DNA of 64,000 nucleotides from Mollicutes bacterium Phil14 (GTDB taxonomy: Bacteria; Bacillota_I; Bacilli_A; ML615J-28; CAG-698), in assembly GCA_001940985.1 (NCBI GenBank), contig MSHB01000022.1, forward strand, positions 99,393-163,392, in the 5' to 3' direction. The translations under genes and the position numbers were made by a program. The notes below the pieces were generated by a model. The model ran no database searches and was not told the origin of the DNA. It saw only the letters and a list, made by a program, of their open reading frames with translations. Below are positions 39,311-49,986 of the stretch, piece after piece. Each line of letters starts with the position of its first letter. Within the stretch, counting starts at the first letter, position 1.

Positions 39311-41008
39311 GTGTTATTAAAAAACAAAGCACAACTTCCAGAAATAGAATCCTTCAAAGATGATAATATTAAAATTATGGCCTTAGGAGGTCTAGGTGAA
39401 GTTGGAAAAAACATGTATGTTGTCGAGATTGATGATGAAATTATCATAATCGATTCCGGAATACTATTTCCTGATAATGACTATGGTATTGATTATATTA
39501 TTCCCGATTATACTTATTTAAAAATTAATCAAAAAAAAATTATTGGTCTTTTTATAACTCACGGTCATGAAGACCATATTGGTGGTATCCCTAGTTTACT
39601 AAAAGATGTTCCTATTAAAGCTGTCTATGCTACAGGATTAGCTGTTAGCCTAATAAAATCTAAAGTGGGAGAAGCTGGTGTCGATATTAATTTAATTGAA
39701 TATAATTCAAATTCAATCTATAAATTTAAAAATTTTGAAGTCTCTTTCTTTAAAACAAATCACAGTATTCCTGACTCACATGGAATAGCCCTTAAAACAA
39801 GATTAGGATATATTCTACATACTGGTGACTTCAAAATAGATTTGACTCCTCTTTCAAATCAAACAGATTTTGAAAAAATAGCAGATTATGCTAAAAGTGG
39901 TGTTTTATGCCTTTTATCTGATTCAACTAATGCCAATGTAACAAAATTCACTACTTCTGAAAAAAGAATTGGTGATAACATCCGTAGCATTTTCTCTACA
40001 ATTAAAGGCCGAATTATCATTGCTACTTTTGCATCAAATGTATATCGTGTTCAACAAATCGTTGAAGCAAGTGTTGAAAACAACAGAAAAGTAATCTTTT
40101 TTGGAAGAAGCATGGAAAAATGTATTAATGTTGCTCAAAAGTTAAATTACATTAAAACACCTAGTAATACTTTTATTAATTCGAAAGAATTTGACTATGT
40201 CAAACCAGAGCACCTAACAATATTAAGTACAGGTTCTCAAGGTGAACCATTAGCAGCTCTTTCAAGAATTGCTGATGGCTCTCATAGAAAAATAAAAATT
40301 ATCCCTGGTGATACAATCGTATTTTCATCAAGTGCAATTCCTGGAAATCAAGAAAGTATTAATAGAACTATTAATAAACTTTATAAGGCTGGAGCCAACG
40401 TTATTGTTAATAGTCCTCTAACAGATACTCATACTTCAGGCCACGCTAGTGAAAAAGAATTACAAATAATGCTTGTCTTAACAAAACCTAAATATTTCAT
40501 GCCTATCCATGGAGAATTTTCAATGCAAAAGCGTCACGCGGAACTAGCTGTTGAAACTGGTATTCCTAAAGAAAATTGCTTTATTTTAAAAAATGGTGAA
40601 GTTTTAACAATCACTCCTGATCGTGCTTTTTGCAACTATTGTGTTCCATTTGGAAATACATATATTGATTCCGGAAATGCTGAAATCGATGGAAATGTTA
40701 TCAAAGAAAGAAAATTAATGGGTGATGATGGAATCGTTTCTTTAGTTTTCAAAGTAAGAGACGACTTAAGTTTAATTGGAAATGTTAGTTTCTTTTCTAG
40801 AGGATTTGTATATATGAAAGAATCTGAAAAACTAATCACTAATATCAGAAAGAAAGCAGCAAGTCTTTACTCTAATTACCTAAGAAGAAACCCTAAAGCT
40901 ACAAAGAATCAACTTCACAATTTCATCGTCTTTGAAATGAGCAACTTTATTTCACAATTAACAGATAGAAAACCTATTATACTTCCATCTATTTTAATTT
41001 GCGAATAA
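39311..41008 (+). CDS. rnjA: Ribonuclease J
   Basis: MALGGLGEVGKNMYVVEIDDEIIIIDSG, ITHGHEDHIGGIP, GHASEKELQIML; TTG start after aaaggagat. Confidence 0.94.
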   Translation: MLLKNKAQLPEIESFKDDNIKIMALGGLGEVGKNMYVVEIDDEIIIIDSGILFPDNDYGIDYIIPDYTYLKINQKKIIGLFITHGHEDHIGGIPSLLKDVPIKAVYATGLAVSLIKSKVGEAGVDINLIEYNSNSIYKFKNFEVSFFKTNHSIPDSHGIALKTRLGYILHTGDFKIDLTPLSNQTDFEKIADYAKSGVLCLLSDSTNANVTKFTTSEKRIGDNIRSIFSTIKGRIIIATFASNVYRVQQIVEASVENNRKVIFFGRSMEKCINVAQKLNYIKTPSNTFINSKEFDYVKPEHLTILSTGSQGEPLAALSRIADGSHRKIKIIPGDTIVFSSSAIPGNQESINRTINKLYKAGANVIVNSPLTDTHTSGHASEKELQIMLVLTKPKYFMPIHGEFSMQKRHAELAVETGIPKENCFILKNGEVLTITPDRAFCNYCVPFGNTYIDSGNAEIDGNVIKERKLMGDDGIVSLVFKVRDDLSLIGNVSFFSRGFVYMKESEKLITNIRKKAASLYSNYLRRNPKATKNQLHNFIVFEMSNFISQLTDRKPIILPSILICE

Positions 41009-41023
41009 CAAAAGGAAAGAAAA

Positions 41024-41821
41024 ATGAATATACTTTGTCCTATATGCAAAAACAAAAATAAATTAAAACTAGCAACTAACGAAAAATCTTATATTTGTTC
41101 TAAAAACCATTCGTTTGATATTTCAAAAAGTGGATATCTAAATCTTTTGGTATCGAAAACAAATTCTGGTGATAATAAAGATATGGTTAATGCTCGAAGC
41201 AACTTTTTAAACAAAGGATACTACGAGCCCCTAGCTATTAAAATTAAAGAAGTCGTTAATAAATATTCACCTGATTATAAAAATGTTGTTGATGCTGGGT
41301 GCGGAACAGGTTATTATTCTAATTATTTAAAAAATAGCAACTCTTCTATATATGGATTTGACATTTCAAAATTTGCTATTGATAAAGCAAAAAAACTACA
41401 AAAAGAAAATAACTATTTTGTAGCTTCTACTTCTTTTCTACCAATAGAAGATGATTCAGTAGATGTCTTATTGACAGTTTTTGCTCCAACATTTCCAAAC
41501 GAATTTTTCAGAGTTTTAAAAAAAGATGCCATTTTTGTTTTAGTTGTTCCAAATCATAATCATCTTTATGAATTAAAAAAAGCTTTATATGATAAACCAT
41601 ATTTAAACGAAGATAAAGATTATTCTATTCTTAACTCTAACTTTACTCTTGTAGAAAAATTAGACTTAACATATAAAACAAATATCAATAATGATGATCT
41701 ACTACAACTTGTAAAAATGACTCCTTATTTTTATAAAACCAATCCAACTCGTATTGACAAACTTGATTTTAATAACGATGAATTAACTTTAGATTTTTCT
41801 ATCTTTGTATATAAAAAATAA
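41024..41821 (+). CDS. RlmA-like 23S rRNA (guanine-N1)-methyltransferase
   Basis: LCPICKNK...YICSKNHSFDISKSGYLNLL zinc finger, NVVDAGCGTGYYSNYL SAM motif. Confidence 0.88.
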   Translation: MNILCPICKNKNKLKLATNEKSYICSKNHSFDISKSGYLNLLVSKTNSGDNKDMVNARSNFLNKGYYEPLAIKIKEVVNKYSPDYKNVVDAGCGTGYYSNYLKNSNSSIYGFDISKFAIDKAKKLQKENNYFVASTSFLPIEDDSVDVLLTVFAPTFPNEFFRVLKKDAIFVLVVPNHNHLYELKKALYDKPYLNEDKDYSILNSNFTLVEKLDLTYKTNINNDDLLQLVKMTPYFYKTNPTRIDKLDFNNDELTLDFSIFVYKK

Positions 41822-41846
41822 ACGGGAAAAAATCCCGTTTTTTATT
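41820..41846. terminator. Bidirectional terminator
   Basis: aaacgggaaaaaatcccgttttttatt. Confidence 0.85.
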
Positions 41847-42711
41847 TAACACTTCGTTTAATGTCATCATTAACTCTAACTTTAAACATTCTATATATTT
41901 CTCTTGTTAACATTGCATCTTCAAGCGCATCATGAATTTGTGGTTTTAACTGTTCGCCACTCATCTCTTGATAAGTTTGGAACAACCCCATTTCTTCTTT
42001 AAAATTATAATAGTTTTTGATGACTTGCATTATATTAACATATTTTTTCCTGATTTGTAATGGCTTCACTTTATTAACTTGGAAAGACTGTTCTAAAGCA
42101 AGCATATCACTCCTGCCCCAGGCAATGATTTTCGGATTATATTCTTTTATTATTTTTTCTAGCAACTCATAAAACTCTATATATTCAATAGCATTATCAT
42201 ATTCATCTCTAGTTCTTGATAAAAACTTTAATGTTCTTGAATTTAAAGAATATTTCTTCTTTGGATTTACTAAATTGCTATCTTCAAAAACAATATTTCC
42301 ATCTTTATCTTCGATTACTATTCCATATTGAACAATTTCAGCAACATGTGGCATACTTTGATAATATGCTGGTAAAGAAAATTCTAAATCTAAAAACATT
42401 TTATAATTAATTTTATCAAGGAGTTTTTTTACTCCTTTTTTAATTGTGAAAATATCATAGAATATTTTTCTTTCTCTTTTTGTTGGTTCAACTACCTTAA
42501 CAAAATAGTTAATATCATAAACAAAATATTTACCATATTTTCTTGGCTGATTATCTATATCTACAAAAATATATGGATTATGATAAAAATATGGTCCAAA
42601 GTCTTTAAAAACTTTTCTTGTCATATACAAATACAAAAGTCTTCCATCATATTCAATTTTTACAATTCTTTCTTCAGGAATAGTTTCAATTATTTTTCCA
42701 TATATTCTCAA
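41842..42711 (-). CDS. DnaQ-like 3'-5' exonuclease domain protein
   Basis: MFLDLEFSLPAYYQ...EIVQYGIVIED, IIAWGRSDMLALEQ, IHDALEDAMLTREIYRMF exonuclease motifs. Confidence 0.82.
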   Translation of the reverse strand: MRIYGKIIETIPEERIVKIEYDGRLLYLYMTRKVFKDFGPYFYHNPYIFVDIDNQPRKYGKYFVYDINYFVKVVEPTKRERKIFYDIFTIKKGVKKLLDKINYKMFLDLEFSLPAYYQSMPHVAEIVQYGIVIEDKDGNIVFEDSNLVNPKKKYSLNSRTLKFLSRTRDEYDNAIEYIEFYELLEKIIKEYNPKIIAWGRSDMLALEQSFQVNKVKPLQIRKKYVNIMQVIKNYYNFKEEMGLFQTYQEMSGEQLKPQIHDALEDAMLTREIYRMFKVRVNDDIKRSVK

Positions 42712-42730
42712 AGATAATCACCTCGATTAA

Positions 42731-42946
42731 TTAATCATTTAATTTCAATTCTTCAATACGAATAAGTTCTAAAATGGCTTGGCTTCTTCCTTTTACTCCT
42801 AGTTTTTGAATAACATTTGATATATGATTTCTAACAGTCTTTTCACTTATATTTAGTTTTAAAGCTATCTCTGTTGTATCATATTTTTTTACTAGAAGTT
42901 GAAATATCTCCTTCTCACGCCCAGTCAAGAATTTTTGACTATACAC
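42731..42946 (-). CDS. gerE: GerE-like LuxR-type spore regulator (GTG start)
   Basis: LTGREKEIFQLLVKKYDTTEIALKLNISEKTVRNHISNVIQKLGVKGRSQAILELIRIEEL closely resembles GerE; ggaggggt RBS. Confidence 0.92.
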   Translation of the reverse strand: MYSQKFLTGREKEIFQLLVKKYDTTEIALKLNISEKTVRNHISNVIQKLGVKGRSQAILELIRIEELKLND

Positions 42947-42975
42947 AATATATTACCCCTCCATTGCTTCACTAG

Positions 42976-43003
42976 TATAATATGCATTATTTTTATGAGG
43001 GGT
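42976..43003 (-). promoter_or_regulatory. Candidate sigma-K-type promoter of gerE
   Basis: Minus strand AC-N17-CATATTATA. Confidence 0.45.
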
Positions 43004-44759
43004 TATATATTTTTAATATTTCTTTTTGTTGCTCTTCGCTTAAATTAATTTTCTTAAGTTCTTCAGCAAAATTATAACTACCTAAAATACTTAAAACTTT
43101 TTGTTTTTTAATAGGTCCTATACCTTTTATTTTATCTAGGCTTGAAGCAAAAGTGTTTTTCCCATGCAATTGATGATGAAAACTAATTGCATAGCGATGT
43201 ACTTCATCTTGAATATTTTCTAAAAGCAAAAAGATTTTGCTTTTTTTATCTAAAAAGATTTCTTCATCTTGATACAATAAGTGATCGCTATGATGGTTTG
43301 TATCTTTTACCATACCCAAGAGTGGAATATTTAAATCAAGTTTTTGTAAAGCCTCTTTACTAGCTTCTACTTGACCATGACCTCCATCAATTAAGATTAA
43401 ATCAGGCATAGCTTTGTTTTCATCTTTTAATCTAGAATACCTACGAGTAATCACTTCATACATTGTTTTAACATCATCGCTTCCACTTACAGTTTTCACT
43501 TTAAATTTGCGATAACCTTTAGGATTTTTTACTCCATCAACATAACTTACCATTGCACTAACACTACTTGTTCCTTGAATATTAGAATTATCAAATGCCT
43601 CTATTGTATGTATTGAAGCTATATTCAAAATCTTTTCTAATTCTTTTATTGCACCTAGTGTTCTTTCATATTTATTATTCTCTCTTTTTAAAAGAACATC
43701 TACTTTTTCTTTAGCATTTTCTGTTACCAAATTAACCAGTTCTTTTTTCTTTCCTTTTTTTGGAAAATATATTTTATTTTTTATTCTTTCATCAACAAAA
43801 GAAACATCTACATCTGGCAAAAGTATTTCCTTAGGTAAGGGGTTATTATATACAAAATAAAATTGTCCTAAAAAATCAACAAACATTTCGCTAGCATCTT
43901 CCATAACCTCAAATAAGAAACCATTACGCTCTACCATTTTATTAGAGCGAATATGGAAAACTTGAATGCTAATATAACCATCCTTTTCAACATATCCAAA
44001 AATATCAGTATCTAACATTTCAACTTCCATTTTTTGTTTTTCTGAAATTATTTCTAGACTCTTTATTATATTAAGATATTCTTTAGCTTTTTCAAATTCT
44101 AATTTATCGCTAGCCTCATACATCAAGGACTTTAATCTTTTTATCTCATCAGTAACATTACCTTTTAGAAAATGATTAATCTTATTAGTTATTGCTTCAT
44201 ATTCTTCTTCTTTAATATCATTTATACAAGGTGCAAGGCATTGTCCTAAATGGTAATACAAGCATTCTTTCTTTGGTATTTTATAACATTTTCTCAAAGG
44301 ATAGATTTTATTTAACAACTCCACAACTTCTTTTGCGGCTAAAGCATTAGGATATGGACCATAATATTTTGCTTTTTTGTTTAAATCTCTAGTATAATAA
44401 ATTCGAGGGTTTTTCTCATTTGATATGCAAATATATGGATATCTCTTATCATCCATTAACATTATATTATACTTAGGATGATGTTTCTTTATAAGATTCA
44501 TTTCTAAAATAAAAGCTTCAGTTTCACTACCTGTAATAATATATTCAAAGTCATTAACCATACTAACCATTTTTGTAGTTTTAGCATCATGACTTCCAAC
44601 AAAATAGCTCTTAACACGATTAGCTAATATCTTAGCTTTACCAACATATATTATTTTCCCATTTGCATTTTTCATTAGATAGCAACCAGGCTTTTTTGGC
44701 AATTCTTTTAATTTCTCTTTAATCTTATTTTTGATATCAACACTATTCAAACAAGACAC
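42993..44759 (-). CDS. uvrC: Excinuclease ABC subunit C
   Basis: PGCYLMKNANGKIIYVGKAKILANRVKSYF; IEAFDNSNIQGTSSVSAMV; C-terminal HhH. Confidence 0.96.
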   Translation of the reverse strand: MSCLNSVDIKNKIKEKLKELPKKPGCYLMKNANGKIIYVGKAKILANRVKSYFVGSHDAKTTKMVSMVNDFEYIITGSETEAFILEMNLIKKHHPKYNIMLMDDKRYPYICISNEKNPRIYYTRDLNKKAKYYGPYPNALAAKEVVELLNKIYPLRKCYKIPKKECLYYHLGQCLAPCINDIKEEEYEAITNKINHFLKGNVTDEIKRLKSLMYEASDKLEFEKAKEYLNIIKSLEIISEKQKMEVEMLDTDIFGYVEKDGYISIQVFHIRSNKMVERNGFLFEVMEDASEMFVDFLGQFYFVYNNPLPKEILLPDVDVSFVDERIKNKIYFPKKGKKKELVNLVTENAKEKVDVLLKRENNKYERTLGAIKELEKILNIASIHTIEAFDNSNIQGTSSVSAMVSYVDGVKNPKGYRKFKVKTVSGSDDVKTMYEVITRRYSRLKDENKAMPDLILIDGGHGQVEASKEALQKLDLNIPLLGMVKDTNHHSDHLLYQDEEIFLDKKSKIFLLLENIQDEVHRYAISFHHQLHGKNTFASSLDKIKGIGPIKKQKVLSILGSYNFAEELKKINLSEEQQKEILKIYNPS

Positions 44760-44792
44760 CTCTTCTTAAAAAAAGCCATATAAATATGGCTT

Positions 44793-45131
44793 TTATAAAT
44801 TCAAATTTTTCAATATATTTTCAATTTTATCTCCATATTCTAAAGATTCATCATATTTAAATCTTAAATCAGGTATTTTTTTTACTTGTAGCACTTTTCC
44901 TAAATGACCTCTAATCATTCCTTTGGCTTCTTCTAGATTAGTGCTTGTTGCAAGTTTTTGCTCTTCATTACCAAAAACTGTAAAATACACAGTTGCAATT
45001 GATAAATCATTAGTCAATCTTACATTAGTGATTGTAACATATTTTAATCTTTCATCCTTTGCTTCTAAAAGCAAGAATGATCCGATTTCACGAATTATAA
45101 TTTTTTCCAAACGTTCTTGCTTAAAACTCAT
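44793..45131 (-). CDS. rbfA: Ribosome-binding factor A
   Basis: RLEKIIIREIGSFLLLEAKDERLKYVTITNVRLTNDLSIATVYFTVFG. Confidence 0.95.
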   Translation of the reverse strand: MSFKQERLEKIIIREIGSFLLLEAKDERLKYVTITNVRLTNDLSIATVYFTVFGNEEQKLATSTNLEEAKGMIRGHLGKVLQVKKIPDLRFKYDESLEYGDKIENILKNLNL

Positions 45132-45139
45132 ATTATTAC

Positions 45140-47392
45140 CTACTTAACTTTTTCCATAATATAGGCTTCAATGCGATCTCCTTCTTTGATATCATTATAG
45201 TTTTCAATTGTTAAACCGCATTCATAACCATTTTTAACTTCTTTAACATCATCTTTAAATCTCTTAAGTGAAGATAGTTTTCCTTCATAAATTACTATGC
45301 TATCACGAATAAGACGAATATCTGAATTTCTAGTAATCATACCACTAGTGATATAGCAACCAGCAATTGTTCCGACTTTACTAGCTTTAAATATACTTCT
45401 TACTTCTGCTTCACCAATTACTTTTTCTTCAAATACTGGGTCTAACATACCTTTCATAGCAGCTTCAATATCTTCTAGTAATTTATATATTATGTTATAT
45501 AAACGAATTTCTACAGACTTCTCTTTAGCAGATTGCATGATTGAAGCATTAGGGCGAATATTAAAACCAATAATAATTGATTTTGAAGCTATTGCTAAAG
45601 TTATATCAGTTTCTGTAACTGTTCCAACACTAGCTCTAACAACATTAATTTTTACACCTTCAACATTAACTTTTTCTAAAGAACCTTTTAAAGCTTCAAC
45701 TGAACCTTGAACATCAGCTTTAATTATTAAATTTAATTCTTTTTGTGAATCATCTAAAGCATCAAACAAGCTTGCAAGCGATACTTGCTTATTACTATTT
45801 TTCTCTAAATTGAAAGCTCTCATACTTCTTTCTTCACTAATCAATCTAGCAGTTTTTTCATCGTCAAATACCATGAATCTATCTCCAGCTTGAGGTACAT
45901 CTACTAATCCTGTAACCTCAACAGCTTTTGATGGACCAGCACTTTTCAAATTTGCTTTAGTTTCATCTTGCATTGCTCTTATTTTACCATAAGTATTACC
46001 AACAACTACAGGATCTCCAACTTTAATAGTTCCATTTTTAACAAGTAAAGTAGCAACAGGTCCACGTCCTTTATCAAGTTTAGCTTCTATTACCATACCC
46101 ATACCTAAACGATTAGGATTAGCACGATAATTTTCCATTTCAGCAGTTAAAACTATCATTTCTAGTAAATCATCAACGCCTTTACCAGTAAGAGCTGAAA
46201 TTGGAACAAAGATTGTATTTCCTCCCCATTCTTCAGCAATCAAATTATATTGTGATAATTCTTGTTTGATTTTATCAACATTTGCACCTGGTTTATCCAT
46301 TTTGTTAACAGCAACTATAATTGGCACTTTGGCAGCTTGAGCATGATCTATAGCCTCTCTAGTTTGTGGCATTACACCATCATCAGCAGCAACCACTAAA
46401 ACAACTATATCCGTAATCTCTGCTCCTCTTGCTCTCATTTCTGTAAATGCTGCATGTCCTGGAGTGTCAATAAATGTGATATATTTATCTTTTTTCTTTA
46501 CTTGATAAGCACCAATGTGCTGAGTGATTCCACCAGCTTCACTTTGAGTAACTTTAGAATTTCTAATTGTATCTAGTAAAGTTGTTTTACCATGGTCAAC
46601 ATGTCCCATAATTGTTACAATTGGAGGTCGATCAACTAATTCACTTTCATCATCTTCAATAACTAAATCTTCAAATTTTGTTATATCTTCAGAAACTTTA
46701 TCTTTTAAAGTATATCCAAATTCATCTGCTAAAATTTCAATAATATCTCTATCTAGAACTTCTGTTGCAGATATCATATAACCCATTTCAACTAGTTTTC
46801 TAACTATATCCCCATAGTTTTTTCCTAAGCCTTCAGCAATTTGAGCAGGGCTCATTCCTGGAACATAATACAAAACATTGTTTTGTTCTTTCTTCTTATC
46901 GCCAACATTTGCTTGACGATTTTCTTTTTTATTATTTTTTTTCTTTTTTACATTTTTAATTCTTGTATACTCTTTTTCTTTAGTTACATAATCATTATAA
47001 GAATCATCGTATACTCTAGTTAATTCAACCTCAACTTCAGTCTTTTTATTTTCTTCTTTTTTAGGTTCTTTATTAACTTTATTTTCTACCTTTTTTGGCG
47101 CATCATTTTTCTTACTTTCTTCTTTTTTAGGACTATTATTTTCAAAAGTCTTTTCTTTTGGTTTTTCTACTTGTTGAGGTTTTTCTTTAATCAATTCTTT
47201 CTTTGTTTCCTTAACTTCAACTTTTTTTGCTTTAATTGGTTTGATTTCAACCTTATATAATTTGCTTAATTTCTTAATTACATCAGCAGGAATTTCTGTA
47301 TCAATATTTGCATCAATACCAACATTTTGTAATTTCTTTAAAAGTTCTGCTTCTGAAACTTTCAACACTTCTAATATTTCTTTAACTTTCAT
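45140..47392 (-). CDS. infB: Translation initiation factor IF-2
   Basis: [45 protein letters not shown]. Confidence 0.98.
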   Translation of the reverse strand: MKVKEILEVLKVSEAELLKKLQNVGIDANIDTEIPADVIKKLSKLYKVEIKPIKAKKVEVKETKKELIKEKPQQVEKPKEKTFENNSPKKEESKKNDAPKKVENKVNKEPKKEENKKTEVEVELTRVYDDSYNDYVTKEKEYTRIKNVKKKKNNKKENRQANVGDKKKEQNNVLYYVPGMSPAQIAEGLGKNYGDIVRKLVEMGYMISATEVLDRDIIEILADEFGYTLKDKVSEDITKFEDLVIEDDESELVDRPPIVTIMGHVDHGKTTLLDTIRNSKVTQSEAGGITQHIGAYQVKKKDKYITFIDTPGHAAFTEMRARGAEITDIVVLVVAADDGVMPQTREAIDHAQAAKVPIIVAVNKMDKPGANVDKIKQELSQYNLIAEEWGGNTIFVPISALTGKGVDDLLEMIVLTAEMENYRANPNRLGMGMVIEAKLDKGRGPVATLLVKNGTIKVGDPVVVGNTYGKIRAMQDETKANLKSAGPSKAVEVTGLVDVPQAGDRFMVFDDEKTARLISEERSMRAFNLEKNSNKQVSLASLFDALDDSQKELNLIIKADVQGSVEALKGSLEKVNVEGVKINVVRASVGTVTETDITLAIASKSIIIGFNIRPNASIMQSAKEKSVEIRLYNIIYKLLEDIEAAMKGMLDPVFEEKVIGEAEVRSIFKASKVGTIAGCYITSGMITRNSDIRLIRDSIVIYEGKLSSLKRFKDDVKEVKNGYECGLTIENYNDIKEGDRIEAYIMEKVK

Positions 47393-47403
47393 AAAAATAC
47401 ACC

Positions 47404-47718
47404 TCACTTCAAAATTTTAACTAAGGCTTCATAAAAACCTTGATCTGTAAGCGCCAAAATTTTAACTAATGGTCTACCAATTGCTCTAGACAACTCATCA
47501 GTAGAAAAATCTCTATTAATCATAGTGTTATAAAAGAAACACTTTTTATCTATTCTATCAATTGTTTTAAGCGACGCATCATTAGCCACAAAAACTATTT
47601 TGCATTTCCCACTTTTCAAAGCAAAAATAACATTTTCTTCACCATTGATAACTTTTTTTGCTTTGTATGCAAGTCCTAGCAAATTTAACACTTTAGTATT
47701 ATCAGTCAATACTATCAC
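47404..47718 (-). CDS. L7Ae-family protein YlxQ-like
   Basis: [41 protein letters not shown]; nusA-infB operon position. Confidence 0.9.
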   Translation of the reverse strand: MIVLTDNTKVLNLLGLAYKAKKVINGEENVIFALKSGKCKIVFVANDASLKTIDRIDKKCFFYNTMINRDFSTDELSRAIGRPLVKILALTDQGFYEALVKILK

Positions 47719-47977
47719 CTAACATTTTTAATAATCTTTCATAAATTTCATCAGGTACAGCAACTTCCAAATGCTTATCTAAAATTTTTTTCTTCTTAGC
47801 AATTTCTATTGCTTTTTTAGTTTTGCTTAAATAAGCACCACGACCATTCATTTTTCCCACTTCATCGATTTCAACACTACCTAAAGGAGTTCTGACAATT
47901 CTAAACATCTCTTTTTTAGGATATTGTTCGTTTGTGGCAACGCACTTCCTTAGAGGGATTTTCTTAGGTTTATTCAT
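47702..47977 (-). CDS. YlxR/RnpM family RNA-binding protein
   Basis: IPLRKCVATNEQYPKKEMFRIVRTPLG...GRGAYLSKTKKAIEIAKKKK. Confidence 0.92.
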   Translation of the reverse strand: MNKPKKIPLRKCVATNEQYPKKEMFRIVRTPLGSVEIDEVGKMNGRGAYLSKTKKAIEIAKKKKILDKHLEVAVPDEIYERLLKMLGDSID

Positions 47978-47989
47978 CCTAAATACCTC

Positions 47990-49069
47990 CTATTTTTGAA
48001 TTACATTATAAGTAAACTTAATACCTTCTTTTGTTGCATCAGAAAGTTTTTTAATATCAATTTTCCAATCAACTGCATAAGCAGCAAGACGAGCATTTTG
48101 TCCACTTCTACCTATAGCAAGAGAATATTGATCATCTCTTACAATTACTAAAGCTTTCTTAGTTTTCAAATCTGGTATAACACTTAAAGTTTTAGCAGGT
48201 AGTAATGCTTCAGCTATTAATTCAACCGGATTATCTTTCCATGTGAAGATATCAATTTTTTCATTGTTTAAAGCTTCATTAATACTCTTAATTCTTAAAC
48301 CACCTTGGCCAACGCAAGCACCTTTAGGATCAAGATTAGGTTTAAGTGCTAAAACACCAATCTTTGTTCTACTACCAGGGTCACGAGATATACCCATTAT
48401 TTCAATTGAACCATCAGCAATTTCAGGAATAGTTATTTCAAACAATCTCTTAACTATCTCTTTACTAGTTCTTGATAAGAATACTTTTGGACCTTTAGTA
48501 GATTTATCAACTCTTGAAATATATACTTTTTTCTCAGTACCAGGAATAAATTCTTCATTAGGTAATCCTTCAGCAAGTGGCATATTTGCTTCGCAGTTTT
48601 TCCCAATATCAAAAGTAACAAAAGCATCATTTACTACTATTACTCTAGCATTGATTATTTCACCAACTTTGTTAGAGAAGAATTCATAAGCTTCCTCTCT
48701 TTCTAATTCTTTAAGACCGCTTAATAAAGCTTGTTTGAATTTACTTGCACTCTTTCTACCAAACTTTTCAAGTTTAACTTCTGTTTTTATTTCTTGACCA
48801 ACTTTAATTTTTGGTTTAATAAGTTGTGCTTCTTCTAATAATATTTCACCTTTATTTCCTTCAGTTAATTCACTTACTACATAACGATGATCAACTACTT
48901 TGATTTTCTTTTTATCAAAGTCTACTTCCATTTTTATTTCGCCTTTATATTCTGTATCACGGCAAGCTACGGCAAGAGCAGTTTCAACTTTTTCTAAAAC
49001 AGCATTTATATCCAAACCTCTTTCAAATGCAATACTTTCTAATGATTCAAAAAAATTCTTACTAGTCAT
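47990..49069 (-). CDS. nusA: Transcription termination/antitermination factor NusA
   Basis: S1/KH architecture; DPKGACVGQGGLRIKSI, IAIGRSGQNARLAA-like sequence. Confidence 0.97.
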   Translation of the reverse strand: MTSKNFFESLESIAFERGLDINAVLEKVETALAVACRDTEYKGEIKMEVDFDKKKIKVVDHRYVVSELTEGNKGEILLEEAQLIKPKIKVGQEIKTEVKLEKFGRKSASKFKQALLSGLKELEREEAYEFFSNKVGEIINARVIVVNDAFVTFDIGKNCEANMPLAEGLPNEEFIPGTEKKVYISRVDKSTKGPKVFLSRTSKEIVKRLFEITIPEIADGSIEIMGISRDPGSRTKIGVLALKPNLDPKGACVGQGGLRIKSINEALNNEKIDIFTWKDNPVELIAEALLPAKTLSVIPDLKTKKALVIVRDDQYSLAIGRSGQNARLAAYAVDWKIDIKKLSDATKEGIKFTYNVIQK

Positions 49070-49078
49070 ATTTTCCTC

Positions 49079-49552
49079 CTAAAACTTAACTGCCATTCGC
49101 ACTTTACTAGTTATTTTTTTATCTATTGTTATTTTCTTATGACGACCTTTAATTAAACAATCTAAAACAAAAGTGTTTCCATCGTAGCTTTCTAAGTCAC
49201 CATATATTTCTTTCATATTTTCTACTTTTTCATATGTCTTAATACAAATATACTCACCAATAGCATTAATTATATCTTCTTCTTTTTTTAATTCTCTTTC
49301 TAATCCTGCACTAGACACTTCTAAAAAATATTCTTCATCTATAAAATCTTCTCTATCCAAAGCATCACTGATTTTTTCATTTAAAGCAGTAGCTTCATCA
49401 ATCGTTAATCCACCTTTAGAATCTGCAATTATTCTTAAAATTCTACTCCCATTTTCCTTAACAAAAGAAACTTCTAAAATCTCTAGATTTAATTCTTCTG
49501 CACACTTTTTAGCTAATTTTTCACTTCTAATTTCAATTTCATTCATAAGCAT
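49079..49552 (-). CDS. rimP: Ribosome maturation factor RimP
   Basis: LEVSSAGLERELKKEEDI; directly upstream of nusA. Confidence 0.94.
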   Translation of the reverse strand: MLMNEIEIRSEKLAKKCAEELNLEILEVSFVKENGSRILRIIADSKGGLTIDEATALNEKISDALDREDFIDEEYFLEVSSAGLERELKKEEDIINAIGEYICIKTYEKVENMKEIYGDLESYDGNTFVLDCLIKGRHKKITIDKKITSKVRMAVKF

Positions 49553-49601
49553 TTTTAAAGGAGTGAGATTAACTCACTCCTAGTTTTCACTTTCTACCTA
49601 C

Positions 49602-49630
49602 ATTATACTATAATTACAATATAATGTCAA
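49602..49630 (-). promoter_or_regulatory. Sigma-A-type promoter for the rimP-nusA-infB operon
   Basis: Minus strand TTGACA-N17-TATAAT, exact consensus. Confidence 0.85.
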
Positions 49631-49647
49631 TTGTTTTCATGCTTTGT

Positions 49648-49980
49648 TATAAAAATAGCAAACTAAAAAGAGTTTTGCTATCCGCCTTTAGATTTCTCTA
49701 AAGAAATTTTTGTCTAATGACTGCTAATTTATAGCAAGTAGACCACTTTATTAAATATAAAGTTTTTAATTAACATTTGCCAACCACTAGTACATAAAAA
49801 GCAAATTTCTTTAACTATATAGGGGGGATGATGTATAGTAAACTAAACCACTTTATATATATTAGTCAAAAACTGTTAACTTTTTGTAAAATAAACTAGC
49901 ACACCTAACTCATCATTTACATAAAGTTCTTAATTGTTTTTAATTCTTTTTCACCTTGAACTTAACCATCTCCTTAGCCT
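49648..49980 (-). ncRNA. Candidate structured non-coding RNA (~330 nt), family unassigned
   Basis: Own promoter (minus TTGACA-N17-TAAAAT, 49987-50015), terminator ATAGCAAAACT-CTTTTT-AGTTTGCTAT-TTTTAT (49651-49681), several nested hairpins including CTTTAGA-GAAA-TCTAAAG; no convincing ORF. Confidence 0.6.
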
Positions 49981-49986
49981 AACATA

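Noticed and set aside
46841-47023. Plus-strand Phe/Ile-rich ORF opposite the infB N-terminus
   Set aside because: Antisense of the Lys-rich low-complexity IF-2 N-terminal region.
49815-49900. Plus-strand GGGGGG-ATGATG mini-ORF in the rimP upstream region
   Set aside because: No spacing between the G-run and ATG, only about 22 codons; better explained as part of the minus-strand structured RNA.
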